From: Thalassospira sp.
GTDB taxonomy: Bacteria > Pseudomonadota > Alphaproteobacteria > Rhodospirillales > Thalassospiraceae
Assembly: GCF_002709775.1 (NCBI RefSeq)
Contig: NZ_PAQR01000003.1
Span: 1 to 64,000 of the forward strand
DNA: 64,000 nucleotides
Direction of reading: 5' to 3'
Below the pieces are notes generated by a model that searched no databases, was not told the origin of the DNA, and was given only the letters and a program-made list of their open reading frames with translations. Shown one piece after another: positions 9,043 through 16,965 of the stretch; the first letter of the stretch is position 1; every line of letters begins with the position of its first letter. The translations under genes and the position numbers were made by a program.

Positions 9043-10176
9043 ATGATGAAAGCCTTTCCGACATCTTTTCTGATCTTGTTTGCACTGTTTCTGACAATGC
9101 CGGTCGCCAGCGCAAGTACGGTTACCGTGACTGACATTGCCGGGCGCAATGTAACGGTTGAATTGCCGGTCAAGCGTATGGTGGTTAGTGAAGCGCGCTA
9201 TCTTCCCTTGCTGGCGTTGTTGCGGCCAGATGATCCGGTCGGCGGTGTTGTCGGTACCATGACGCCACTTAGCTGGACCCATCCTGATATCGAGACGCAG
9301 CTGTTTGAACGCTTTCCCGAGGCAAGTGATATTCCCCTGTTTGGCGGGCGCAACAAGGACAGTGTGTCAGTCGAAAAGATCATTGATCTCGCACCCGAAT
9401 TGGCGATTTTCGGGCTGAATGATCATGGGCCGGGGGCAAAGAATGCCGAACTGATTGATCAACTGACTGCGGCAGGCACGAAGATCGTCTTTATCGATTT
9501 CCGGTCCGACCCGCTTCATAACACCTTGCCATCGATACGGATGTTAGGGCGGCTTCTCGGTGCGGAGAAGCGGGCAGAGGAATATGCGGCGTTTTATCAA
9601 GAACGATTTGATCGCGTTGTGACGCGCGTCAGCCAGACCAAAGAGCGACCAACTGTTTTCCTGCAACCGCACCCCGGCCGGTTTGAATGTTGCTGGGGCA
9701 TGGCGGATGGCATGCTGGGGCCGTTTGTCGAAGTTGCCGGGGGCACCAATATCGCTGATGCGGTGGCGCCCGGACCGACGGCACAGCACACTGCCGAATT
9801 CCTTCTCATGGAAAATCCAGATGTCTGGATCGGGACGGCGTCAGGCACCTTCGCGGAATTTAGCGATGGTGCCGACCCAGTCGCGCTTGGTGCAGGCATG
9901 ACGCCCGAAACAGCGTCGCAAAGTTTGACGCGTTATTTGTCCGCGCCGGAATTTGCCGCGCTGGATGCGGTGCGCACGGGGCGTGCGCACAGTATCTGGC
10001 ATAATTTCTACAACTCGCCATTTAACATTGTCGCGCTTGAGGCATTTGCCAAATGGACCCATCCAGACCTTTTCAACGACATTGATCCGATGGACACGCT
10101 GGCCGAGATTTATGAGCGCTGGTTGCCGTTTGAATTGAACGGGACCTTTAGCGCGACTGTCGGGGCTGTCCAATGA
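9043..10176 (+). CDS. Iron/haem-type ABC transporter periplasmic binding protein (FecB/BtuF family)
   Basis: About 377 residues. ATG 9043 and ATG 9046 are both possible; GGGG at 9036-9039 is better spaced for 9046, and an in-frame GTG lies further upstream. A signal peptide (SFLILFALFLTMPVASA) precedes a type III binding fold: VTVTDIAGRNVTVELPVKRM at the N-terminus, and PELAIFGLNDHG, RSDPLHNTLPSIRMLGRLLG and LLMENPDVWIGTASG further on. It would carry the chelate imported by the TonB receptor to the permease. The stop overlaps the permease start (ATGA), so the three transport genes are translationally coupled. Confidence 0.85.
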   Translation: MMKAFPTSFLILFALFLTMPVASASTVTVTDIAGRNVTVELPVKRMVVSEARYLPLLALLRPDDPVGGVVGTMTPLSWTHPDIETQLFERFPEASDIPLFGGRNKDSVSVEKIIDLAPELAIFGLNDHGPGAKNAELIDQLTAAGTKIVFIDFRSDPLHNTLPSIRMLGRLLGAEKRAEEYAAFYQERFDRVVTRVSQTKERPTVFLQPHPGRFECCWGMADGMLGPFVEVAGGTNIADAVAPGPTAQHTAEFLLMENPDVWIGTASGTFAEFSDGADPVALGAGMTPETASQSLTRYLSAPEFAALDAVRTGRAHSIWHNFYNSPFNIVALEAFAKWTHPDLFNDIDPMDTLAEIYERWLPFELNGTFSATVGAVQ

Positions 10177-11222
10177 CAGAGATCGGGGTGACGCTGTATC
10201 AACGGTTTGGCAGCATTCACAAGCGGCGTCTTGGGATGGTGTCGCTGTTGGCGGTCGGGGTTGTGGTGATGCTGGGGCTTGATCTTTGGGCCGGGCCGGC
10301 CGGGCTTGCGTTTTCCGATATTATTTCGGGGCTGATCGACCCGGACCAGCTTGATCTGCGCCATCGCATCATTTTGTGGGATGTGCGCCTGCCGGATGCC
10401 CTGATCGCATTGGCGGTTGGCGCGGCGCTTGGTCTTGCCGGGATTGAAACCCAGACCATCCTTGATAACCCACTGGCCAGTCCGTTTACACTTGGCGTGT
10501 CATCGGCCGCAGTTCTGGGGGCCAGTCTGGCGATTGTCGTGGTGCCGGTTGTGCCGTTTTTTGCCGAGGCAGCCGTGTTGCCGGTGATGGCGTTGCTGTT
10601 TGCGTTGGGATCGGGGGTGCTGATTCTGGCGATTGTGCGATGGAGCAACGGGGCACGTGAAACTGTGGTGCTGTTTGGTATTGCACTTGTGTTTTTGTGC
10701 AATGCCCTGACGGCGGGCCTGCAATATATCGCCAGTGCCGAGGCCGTACAGCAGATTGTCTTCTGGACGATTGGCAACCTGACCCGTGCGGGCTGGCCAG
10801 AGGTTGCGATGGTCAGTGCCTGTTTTCTGTGCGTGTTGCCGTTTTCGCTGCGTCATGTCTGGGTGATGACGCTTTTGCGTGGTGGGGAAGCACATGCACG
10901 CAGCATGGGGATTAATGTTGCCCGATTGCGGCTTTGGGTGATTTTACGAGTGTCGCTTCTTGCTGCCTTTGCGGTGTGTTTTGTCGGGGCGATCGGCTTT
11001 ATCGGATTGGTCGGGCCGCATATTGCGCGACTGATGCTGGGTGAAGATCACCGGATGCTGGTGCCCGGATCGGCCCTGTGCGGGGCGTTGATCCTGTCCT
11101 GCGCGTCGTTCCTGTCTAAGGCGTTGATTCCAGGTGTGATCATTCCGGTTGGTATTTTGACCGCTGTTGTTGGTGTGCCGGTCTTTCTTGGATTGCTTTC
11201 GGGGCGGAGGCGCATGGCATGA
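10173..11222 (+). CDS. FecCD-family ABC transporter permease
   Basis: 349 residues, about ten hydrophobic segments and the hallmarks of the FecCD/BtuC family: LWDVRLPDALIALAVGAALGLAG, NPLASPFTLGVSSAA, and near the C-terminus GFIGLVGPHIARLMLGEDHR, the cytoplasmic coupling region that contacts the ATPase. Length is normal. It forms the inner-membrane channel for the iron chelate or haem delivered by the upstream binding protein. It overlaps both neighbours by four bases. Confidence 0.93.
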   Translation: MTEIGVTLYQRFGSIHKRRLGMVSLLAVGVVVMLGLDLWAGPAGLAFSDIISGLIDPDQLDLRHRIILWDVRLPDALIALAVGAALGLAGIETQTILDNPLASPFTLGVSSAAVLGASLAIVVVPVVPFFAEAAVLPVMALLFALGSGVLILAIVRWSNGARETVVLFGIALVFLCNALTAGLQYIASAEAVQQIVFWTIGNLTRAGWPEVAMVSACFLCVLPFSLRHVWVMTLLRGGEAHARSMGINVARLRLWVILRVSLLAAFAVCFVGAIGFIGLVGPHIARLMLGEDHRMLVPGSALCGALILSCASFLSKALIPGVIIPVGILTAVVGVPVFLGLLSGRRRMA

Positions 11223-12010
11223 CACTGTTTACGGCAAAAGATATCTCGGCATTTTACGGACGCAGTCATGTGCTTGATCGGGTTGATCTGCCCGATCTCA
11301 GCGATAATCAGGTTCTGGGGCTTCTGGGTCCCAATGCATCGGGCAAGTCGACATTGATGCGCTGCCTGTCTGGTGAAAAGCCAACCGAGGGCCAGATTGC
11401 AATTGATGGGGAAACGCGCGCGGATATGGGCCATGACGGTTGGCATCACCGGCTGGCCGCCATGCCGCAAACGCCGCCCAATCCATCGGCCCTTCTGCCG
11501 ACTGAGTTGATGTGGAGTACGGCGCGTGCGCTTGATCTTGATTTTTCCGATAAGGAACTTGGTGACCAGATCGAGGATATCTTCAAGCGGTTGGGATTGG
11601 CCGAAGTTGCGCTGTCACCGCTTCATACCCTGTCGGGGGGTAAGCGCCAGTTGGTTGGTTTGGCGCTGGCACTGATGCGCGATCCCGATGTGTTGTTGCT
11701 TGATGAGCCGACATCTGCCCTTGATCTGCACTGGCGGATGGTGGTGCTTGATCTCGTACGCGAACGTCTGGCAGAGCGGGGCGGGGTTGTGATTGCCGCC
11801 TTGCATGACCTTGATCTGGCAGCACGCTATTGCGACCGGATTGTGCTTTTGCATCGGGGCAAGATCATTGCATCGGGAACGCCGTCAGAGGTTTTGACCC
11901 CTGCCAATCTGGCACGGGTTTATCGGGTTGAAACCCGCGTTACGTCCGATGAAGACGGACGACCGATTGTGCATGTTATCCGCCCGCTGCGGGATGTTGA
12001 GCCTGCCTGA
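11219..12010 (+). CDS. Iron-chelate ABC transporter ATP-binding protein (FecE/HmuV type)
   Basis: 263 residues. Walker A LLGPNASGKSTLMRCLSGE (about 32-50), a Q-loop region (AAMPQTPPNPSA), signature TLSGGKRQLVGLALAL, Walker B VLLLDEPTSALD and the switch His in IAALHDLDLAARYCDRIV are all present, so it should hydrolyse ATP. It pairs with the FecCD permease. It ends 21 bases before the convergent ABC-exporter gene; no clear terminator is visible between them. Confidence 0.93.
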   Translation: MTLFTAKDISAFYGRSHVLDRVDLPDLSDNQVLGLLGPNASGKSTLMRCLSGEKPTEGQIAIDGETRADMGHDGWHHRLAAMPQTPPNPSALLPTELMWSTARALDLDFSDKELGDQIEDIFKRLGLAEVALSPLHTLSGGKRQLVGLALALMRDPDVLLLDEPTSALDLHWRMVVLDLVRERLAERGGVVIAALHDLDLAARYCDRIVLLHRGKIIASGTPSEVLTPANLARVYRVETRVTSDEDGRPIVHVIRPLRDVEPA

Positions 12011-12031
12011 AGATTGCACTGGCACTGGCGA

Positions 12032-13267
12032 TCAGCCGGTTCTGAGTGCCTGTGCTTCATGCAGGCGGCGATAGGCGCCATCGCGGGCCAGCAGGGCATC
12101 ATGACTGCCTTGTTCGGCAATGCCATCCTGGGTGATGACGACGATGCGATCGGCATTGCGGATGGTGGCCAGGCGGTGTGCAATCACAAGCGTGGTGCGG
12201 CCCTTGGCGAGGTCATCGAGCGATTGCTGAATGGCCTGTTCGGTTTCGGTGTCGAGCGCTGATGTGGCTTCGTCCAAAATCAGGATCGGCGGGTTTTTCA
12301 GGAAAATACGTGCGATGGCAACCCGTTGCTTTTGCCCGCCCGACAGTTTTACACCACGTTCGCCAATCACCGTATCAAGGCCTGCTGGCAGGCTTGCGAT
12401 CAGATCATCGAGGCGGGCACTTTTGGCGGCTGCAAGGATTTCATCCTCGCTGGCGTCAAGGCGGCCATAGGCGATGTTATCGCGCAAGGTGCCGGCGATC
12501 AGGATGACGACCTGAACGATGCGCATGCCGAGATAGTTGATCGCAAGGCTGATAGCCATGATGGCATAGGCCTGCAATTTGACACTGCGATATTGCTCGT
12601 TATCGCGCTGAAACAGGGCGCGTTCGTGGTCTTCGTTGGCAAAGGCACGCACCACACGCACGCCGCCGACATTTTCCTCGATCCGGGCGTTGAAGGCACG
12701 CACGCGTCCGAACTGGTTTTGCCAGTTGCGCGTCATATCGCCACCAAACCGCACAACCAGCCACATCACCAGCGGTGCGATCGTCATCGCAATCAGGGCC
12801 AGCGGAGTGTGGACGGTAAACATCAGGATCAGCGCGCCGACAAAAGTCATGATGGCGACAAAAAGGTCCTCTGGCCCGTGATGGGCGACTTCGCCGATTT
12901 CTTCGAGATCCTTGGTTACGCGGGCGACGAGATGACCGGTTTTCTGATTGTCGTAAAAGCGGAAGGACAGCTTTTGCAGGTGATCGAATGCACGGCGGCG
13001 CATTTCGGTTTCAATCGTGATGCCCAGAACATGCCCCCAATAGGTGACAACCGCCATCAGGCCGGTATTGATCAGATAGACAATCAACAGACCAAGGGCG
13101 GCCAGCAGGATCAGAATCCAATCCTGTTTGGGCAGCAGGGTATCGACAAATCCGGCCACGGCGACCGGGAAGCCCAAAGACAACAGACCCGACAAAACAG
13201 CGCACCCGAAATCAAGCAGGAACAACCGTTTGTGCGGAAGGTAGTAGGAAAAGAATTCTTTGAGCAT
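12032..13267 (-). CDS. ABC exporter with large in-frame internal deletion (no Walker A), probably non-functional
   Basis: The reading frame is intact (411 residues from ATG 13267, which has GGAA upstream; ATG 13282 is an alternative) but a normal fused exporter of this type has about 590. Residues 1-260 are a type IV exporter membrane domain through helix 5 (NYLGMRIVQVVILIAG). The sequence then jumps to GTLRDNIAYGRLDASEDEIL, which in homologues lies after Walker A and the Q-loop of the ATPase domain. Helix 6, Walker A and the Q-loop, roughly 180 residues, are absent, while signature LSGGQKQRVAIARIF, Walker B ILILDEATSALD and switch His (IAHRLATI) remain. The joint (about 12488-12500) lies in GCCGGC, which could have been a short repeat used for deletion. 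Without Walker A it cannot hydrolyse ATP alone. Confidence 0.85.
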   Translation of the reverse strand: MLKEFFSYYLPHKRLFLLDFGCAVLSGLLSLGFPVAVAGFVDTLLPKQDWILILLAALGLLIVYLINTGLMAVVTYWGHVLGITIETEMRRRAFDHLQKLSFRFYDNQKTGHLVARVTKDLEEIGEVAHHGPEDLFVAIMTFVGALILMFTVHTPLALIAMTIAPLVMWLVVRFGGDMTRNWQNQFGRVRAFNARIEENVGGVRVVRAFANEDHERALFQRDNEQYRSVKLQAYAIMAISLAINYLGMRIVQVVILIAGTLRDNIAYGRLDASEDEILAAAKSARLDDLIASLPAGLDTVIGERGVKLSGGQKQRVAIARIFLKNPPILILDEATSALDTETEQAIQQSLDDLAKGRTTLVIAHRLATIRNADRIVVITQDGIAEQGSHDALLARDGAYRRLHEAQALRTG

Positions 13268-13307
13268 GCGCGCGCATTCCATCAATAACCGACAGGACTA
13301 TTTGTAT

Positions 13308-13326
13308 AGTAATGGTTCTTATTTGC
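13308..13326 (-). promoter_or_regulatory. Possible Fur-like operator upstream of the truncated exporter
   Basis: On the minus strand GCAAATAAGAACCATTACT resembles the AATGAGAATnATT core of classical Fur boxes and lies about 40-60 bases before the exporter start. Assigned by eye; it would fit an iron-regulated exporter beside the iron-uptake island. Confidence 0.25.
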
Positions 13327-13399
13327 ATAGGATAAGTCGGCGGATTTCGGGGAAAAATACGGCGGTTTCCCTATGCTTTCGTTACTGGATTTGGCGCAG

Positions 13400-14356
13400 T
13401 CAGGTTGGCGCGATCACCCGGATGGGTTTGCCATTTTGCCAGGCCTGAATGGCTTCAACAGTCTGTCCATAAAACACCTTCCAGGTGTTGCGGGTGACAT
13501 AGCCGAGATGCGGGCTGAGCAGCAGGTTTTTGCAATGGCGTAAGGGGTGGTCGGCGGGAAGGGGTTCTTCGTCATACACATCGATTGCAGCACCAGCGAT
13601 TTCGCCGGTATTGAGCGCGCTGATCAGGGCGGTGTCGTCGATGATCGGGCCGCGAGATGTGTTAATCAGATAGGACGTGGGCTTCATCACCTTGAAGTCC
13701 GGTTCACTGATCAGTCCTCGGGTGCGATCCGACAGGCGTTGATGGATGGTGATGAAGTCTGAGGTGCACAGGAGGTCTTTCTTGCTGGCCATGAAGGTTA
13801 CGCCGGGTTCTTTGCAGCGTTCTGGTGTCAGATTGGCGCTCCAGGCGCAGACATTCATGTCAAAGGCCTGCGCCATTTTGGCGACTTTTGCGCCCAAACG
13901 TCCAAGGCCGATGATGCCCAAAGTCGATCCGGCGAGGTCCTGTCCGATCCCGATTTGCCAACCGCCCGCCCGCATAGAAGCGTTTTCGGCAACGATGTTG
14001 CGCGCAAGCGCCAGCATCAGGGTAAAGGTCAGTTCGGGCGTTGCGGTGGACGGGGATTCTGTGCCGCAGACCGTAATGCCCAGTTCGCCTGCGGTTGCGA
14101 CGTCAATGGCGTCATTGCGTTTGCCGGTCGTGACGATCAGGCGCAGGTTGGGAAGGGAACGCAGAAGTTCACCGGGAAGCGGGGTGCGTTCGCGCATCAC
14201 ACACAGGACCTCAAACGGGCTGAGTCGCTCAATCAGCGCCTCGCGATCCGCGATGGTGTCGTTGAACACTGTGATCTCGCCAAATTCCTGGACCTTCGAC
14301 CAGTCGGCGGATTGCAGCGCAAGGTTCTGATAGTCGTCGAGGATGGCAATGCGCAT
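13400..14356 (-). CDS. D-2-hydroxyacid dehydrogenase, NAD-binding
   Basis: 318 residues, normal length. The nucleotide-binding domain shows GSTLGIIGLGRLGAKVA. Catalytic residues of the family are present: Arg in LINTSRGPIIDD, Glu in DVYDEEPLP, and His in LLSPHLGYVT. It reduces a 2-keto acid or oxidises a D-2-hydroxyacid; the TP(E/S)-type region (GTESPSTATPELTFTLMLAL) resembles the phosphoglycerate-dehydrogenase-like branch. It is transcribed in the same direction as the dienelactone hydrolase upstream (44-base gap) and the exporter downstream, so may form a loose operon. Substrate unknown. Confidence 0.85.
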   Translation of the reverse strand: MRIAILDDYQNLALQSADWSKVQEFGEITVFNDTIADREALIERLSPFEVLCVMRERTPLPGELLRSLPNLRLIVTTGKRNDAIDVATAGELGITVCGTESPSTATPELTFTLMLALARNIVAENASMRAGGWQIGIGQDLAGSTLGIIGLGRLGAKVAKMAQAFDMNVCAWSANLTPERCKEPGVTFMASKKDLLCTSDFITIHQRLSDRTRGLISEPDFKVMKPTSYLINTSRGPIIDDTALISALNTGEIAGAAIDVYDEEPLPADHPLRHCKNLLLSPHLGYVTRNTWKVFYGQTVEAIQAWQNGKPIRVIAPT

Positions 14357-14400
14357 GGTGGCTTGATGTCCTGAAGGGTGAAGGCCGGGGCAGGGATGAG

Positions 14401-15060
14401 TTAACTCGCCAGATGTTGGGCAAGGAATTCAACGGTGCGGCCATGGGCCACTTCGGCGGCCGATGCGACGTAGGAAGGGCGGGCTTCGTTGGCAAAGGCG
14501 TGGCCGGCTTCGTACATATGAACTTCCATGCCGGGCAGGGCAGCCTTGGCTTCCTCGATCATTTCGACCGGGACGTGATCATCGGACAGGCCAAAATGCC
14601 CAAGGAAGGGAGCAGAAAGCGGTTTATCAAGATATTGGTCAATGCGCGTGCCGTAAAAAGAAACACCTGCCGCAACGTCAAGGCTTTGCGCCGAGCGAAG
14701 CGCTAGCCCGCCACCCCAGCAAAAACCGATCACCGCGACCTTGCCACCATTTGCAGCCAAGGCCTGAATGGTGGCACCAATATCCTTGAGATTGTTGGAA
14801 AGATCGGATGCCATCATCAGGCTGCGGGCACGTTCAAAATCATCAAACGCCACGACCGATCCGCGTTCGATCCGATCAAACAGGGCCGGGATGGCGACTT
14901 CATAGCCAAGGGCGGCATATTTCTTTGCAACATCCTTGAGCTGATCGGTGACACCAAAAATTTCCTGAAGGATCACGATCCTGCCCAAACGTTTGCCAAC
15001 CGGCGCTTCAAACCAGCAATCAAGAACGTGGCCGTCACTGGCGGTAATGGTCTGCATCAT
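14401..15060 (-). CDS. Dienelactone hydrolase family protein
   Basis: 219 residues from ATG 15060, with AAGGA about 12 bases upstream; the adjacent ATG 15057 is also possible. It has an alpha/beta-hydrolase fold with the dienelactone-hydrolase triad: nucleophile Cys in VIGFCWGGG, Asp in GLSDDHVP and His in YEAGHAFAN. The oxyanion/lid region ILQEIFGV is typical of the family. Members open lactones in chlorocatechol and related aromatic pathways or act on other small esters. The divergent fumarylacetoacetase-family gene at 15290 and the hydroxybenzoate hydroxylase at 16966 suggest an aromatic catabolic setting. Confidence 0.88.
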   Translation of the reverse strand: MMQTITASDGHVLDCWFEAPVGKRLGRIVILQEIFGVTDQLKDVAKKYAALGYEVAIPALFDRIERGSVVAFDDFERARSLMMASDLSNNLKDIGATIQALAANGGKVAVIGFCWGGGLALRSAQSLDVAAGVSFYGTRIDQYLDKPLSAPFLGHFGLSDDHVPVEMIEEAKAALPGMEVHMYEAGHAFANEARPSYVASAAEVAHGRTVEFLAQHLAS

Positions 15061-15289
15061 GTCTTTATAATATCCTTTGGGGCGTGGTGGGCTTTGTGGT
15101 GATGATATCGAATTGCGGGGCCAGAACAATCATGATGGTTACAAGCCTGCATGATTTTCCAATTGGCTTGCACTTTGTAAGCCGGATGTGACATCACTAT
15201 GGTATGAGGAATAAGTCGTTCTTTTTGCGGGATTTGCACAGTCGCAAGGCCGCAAGTGATTACGCCACGCCATCAGGAGAAATCAGATC

Positions 15290-16132
15290 ATGAAGCTTTT
15301 GCGTTATGGCCCCAAGGGGGCGGAAAAACCCGGGCTTTGTGATGCGGGTGGTGTCATCCGTGATCTGTCGGGCGTGATTGGAGATATTGATCCGACGACG
15401 ATTTCCGACGAAACATTTGCACGCATTGCCGCAATTGATCCCGAAAGCCTGCCGGTGGTGTCGGGTGATCCGCGCATCGGGCCCTGTGTCGGGCGTCCGG
15501 GGAAGTTCATCTGCATTGGCTTGAACTATTCCGACCATGCGGCAGAGGCCGGGATGGAACTGCCGCCCGAACCGATCGTGTTTTTCAAGGCGACCTCGGC
15601 CGTGTGTGGGCCGAATGACAATATCGAAATCCCGCGTGGCTCGACCAAGACCGACTGGGAAGTCGAACTTGGTGTGGTGATTGGCAAGCAGGCCAAATAT
15701 GTCGATGAGGCCGATGCGCTTGATTATGTCGCGGGCTATTGCCTGGCCAATGATATTTCCGAGCGGGCCTTTCAGCTTGAGCATTCCGGTCAGTGGGTAA
15801 AGGGCAAAAGTGCCGATACCTTTGGCCCGATTGGCCCGTGGCTGGTGACCCGTGACGAGGTTCCTGATCCGCAAAACCTTGCCATGTGGCTTGATGTCAA
15901 TGGCAAGCGCTATCAGGACGGCAGTACCAAAACCATGGCCTATGGTGTCGCATTCGTAATCAGTTATCTGTCGCGTTTCATGAGCCTGCAACCCGGTGAT
16001 ATCATCTCGACCGGAACGCCCCCGGGGGTTGGCATGGGGCAGAACCCGCAGGTGTTTCTCAAGCCTGGTGACGTGATGGAATTGGGAATCGACGGGCTTG
16101 GGGCGCAGCGCCAAAGCGTCATTCAGGGCTAA
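15290..16132 (+). CDS. Fumarylacetoacetate hydrolase family protein
   Basis: 280 residues. The FAH catalytic core starts about residue 75 (FICIGLNYSDHAAEAGMELP), with metal ligands in DWEVELGVVIG and CLANDISER and the PIGPWLVTRDE and GDIISTGTPPGVGMG motifs. Members cleave carbon-carbon bonds of acylpyruvates or hydrate/decarboxylate 2-oxo acids late in aromatic breakdown; the GTPPGVG form is common in ureidoglycolate-lyase-like and acylpyruvase-like members, so the exact reaction is open. AGGAGAAA sits before the ATG. It is divergent from the dienelactone hydrolase. Confidence 0.88.
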   Translation: MKLLRYGPKGAEKPGLCDAGGVIRDLSGVIGDIDPTTISDETFARIAAIDPESLPVVSGDPRIGPCVGRPGKFICIGLNYSDHAAEAGMELPPEPIVFFKATSAVCGPNDNIEIPRGSTKTDWEVELGVVIGKQAKYVDEADALDYVAGYCLANDISERAFQLEHSGQWVKGKSADTFGPIGPWLVTRDEVPDPQNLAMWLDVNGKRYQDGSTKTMAYGVAFVISYLSRFMSLQPGDIISTGTPPGVGMGQNPQVFLKPGDVMELGIDGLGAQRQSVIQG

Positions 16133-16465
16133 GCAACCCAGCCATGCACATAGCGGGAAGCGGCAGACATGGTCATTTCACGCCAATGTGATCTCGGACA
16201 CATGTCTTTGTAAGTGAGAGGTTTTCTGCCAAAATTTGCGTAATTCTGCGGATGTTCTGCTGAGAATATAGGAAAATCTCAGCCGGAAGACTTGCGGCTT
16301 GCCCGATTTCTAACATTTTTGTCAGGACAAAGTGCATTGACGTTGTCCTGTGGCGTGCAATAGATGACCGATATTCATTATTGTTCAGCGCTATAAGCAA
16401 TGTGAAATGCGTGTCCAAGGGGTATGGGGATACCGTGCGCATATTGCGCCCTTAAAGGATTGGTG
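16133..16465. other. Non-coding stretch with two inverted repeats
   Basis: 333 bases between the FAH gene and the small protein at 16466. I see no convincing gene; a minus-strand frame here has poor codon use and no ribosome site. Two perfect short inverted repeats are present: GCTGAGA/TCTCAGC (16258-16281) and CAGGACAA/TTGTCCTG (about 16327-16354). Neither has a U-tract. They could belong to the leader of the 16466 gene or a small RNA, but nothing proves it. Confidence 0.3.
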
Positions 16466-16879
16466 ATGCACATGTCTAACCTGGCGGTCAAAGTGAACGA
16501 CGCTTGGCCCGATGCGGTCAAATCATTGGATGTTTCGGGTGATCAGACCTCCCCTGCTGCCCATACGTCCAAACAGCAGAGCGACGCCGATAGCTTCGCA
16601 TTCGCGGACATCTATCTGCGCAGCGCGCCCTGCTACCTTAAAGGTCTTATGCTGCAGGCTCGCAGCGAAGACGTTAAAGCAACCCTGCGTAAGCCCGATG
16701 CCGGCCTGCTGGCGTTTGAAAAAGGCGCATGCGAGCTGAGCGCGACCTCGCTGTTTCTGACGGTTGCGATGTCAGCAGCCGACGAAGACAGCCTTGCTGA
16801 AATGCAGACCTATTTCGAAGACAAGCTTCGGACCCTGTCGCCGAAGACCAATTTCGAAATTGATTGGCGAAATAAGTGA
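16466..16879 (+). CDS. Small DUF2218-like protein
   Basis: 137 residues from ATG 16466, chosen because AAGGA lies six bases upstream; an in-frame ATG at 16424 lacks a ribosome site. After a polar N-terminus (about 1-45) the remainder follows the DUF2218 pattern: YLRSAPCYLKGLMLQA, LLAFEKGACELSATSLFLTV, then a helix (DEDSLAEMQTYFEDKL) and a C-terminal acidic-aromatic end (FEIDWRNK). DUF2218 proteins are small, cytoplasmic and often near metal- or siderophore-related genes; function is not established. Assignment by pattern only. Confidence 0.6.
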   Translation: MHMSNLAVKVNDAWPDAVKSLDVSGDQTSPAAHTSKQQSDADSFAFADIYLRSAPCYLKGLMLQARSEDVKATLRKPDAGLLAFEKGACELSATSLFLTVAMSAADEDSLAEMQTYFEDKLRTLSPKTNFEIDWRNK

Positions 16880-16896
16880 CGACTGGTCACTTATTT
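16870..16896 (+). repeat. Perfect inverted repeat overlapping the stop codon
   Basis: AAATAAGTGAC-GACTG-GTCACTTATTT, 11-base arms; the TGA stop of the upstream gene (16877-16879) lies in the left arm. It is followed seven bases later by a true terminator, giving two tandem hairpins. Confidence 0.6.
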
Positions 16897-16902
16897 GTGA
16901 TT

Positions 16903-16937
16903 AAAAAGCCCGTTCAAAACTGAACGGGCTTTTATTT
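16903..16937 (+). terminator. Intrinsic terminator
   Basis: AAAAGCCCGTTCA-AAAC-TGAACGGGCTTTTATTTT: perfect GC-rich stem followed by a T-rich tract; A-rich on the left, so it can also serve the convergent monooxygenase gene ending at 16966. Confidence 0.85.
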
Positions 16938-16965
16938 TGTTTGCTCGGTCGGAAATTGTTTCTGG

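Noticed and set aside
12032..13267. Frameshift explanation for the short ABC exporter
   Set aside because: The frame is continuous on both sides of the joint, and the missing part is not present in another frame nearby, so it is a deletion, not a frameshift.
15157..15175. Possible third sigma-54 promoter in the dienelactone hydrolase/FAH divergent region (TTGGC...TTGTA)
   Set aside because: The -12 element reads TTGT instead of TTGC, so the GG-N10-GC rule fails.
16173..16442. 89-codon minus-strand frame in the non-coding stretch before the DUF2218-like gene
   Set aside because: Atypical codon use, no ribosome site and no domain; the two inverted repeats inside it fit an untranslated region better.
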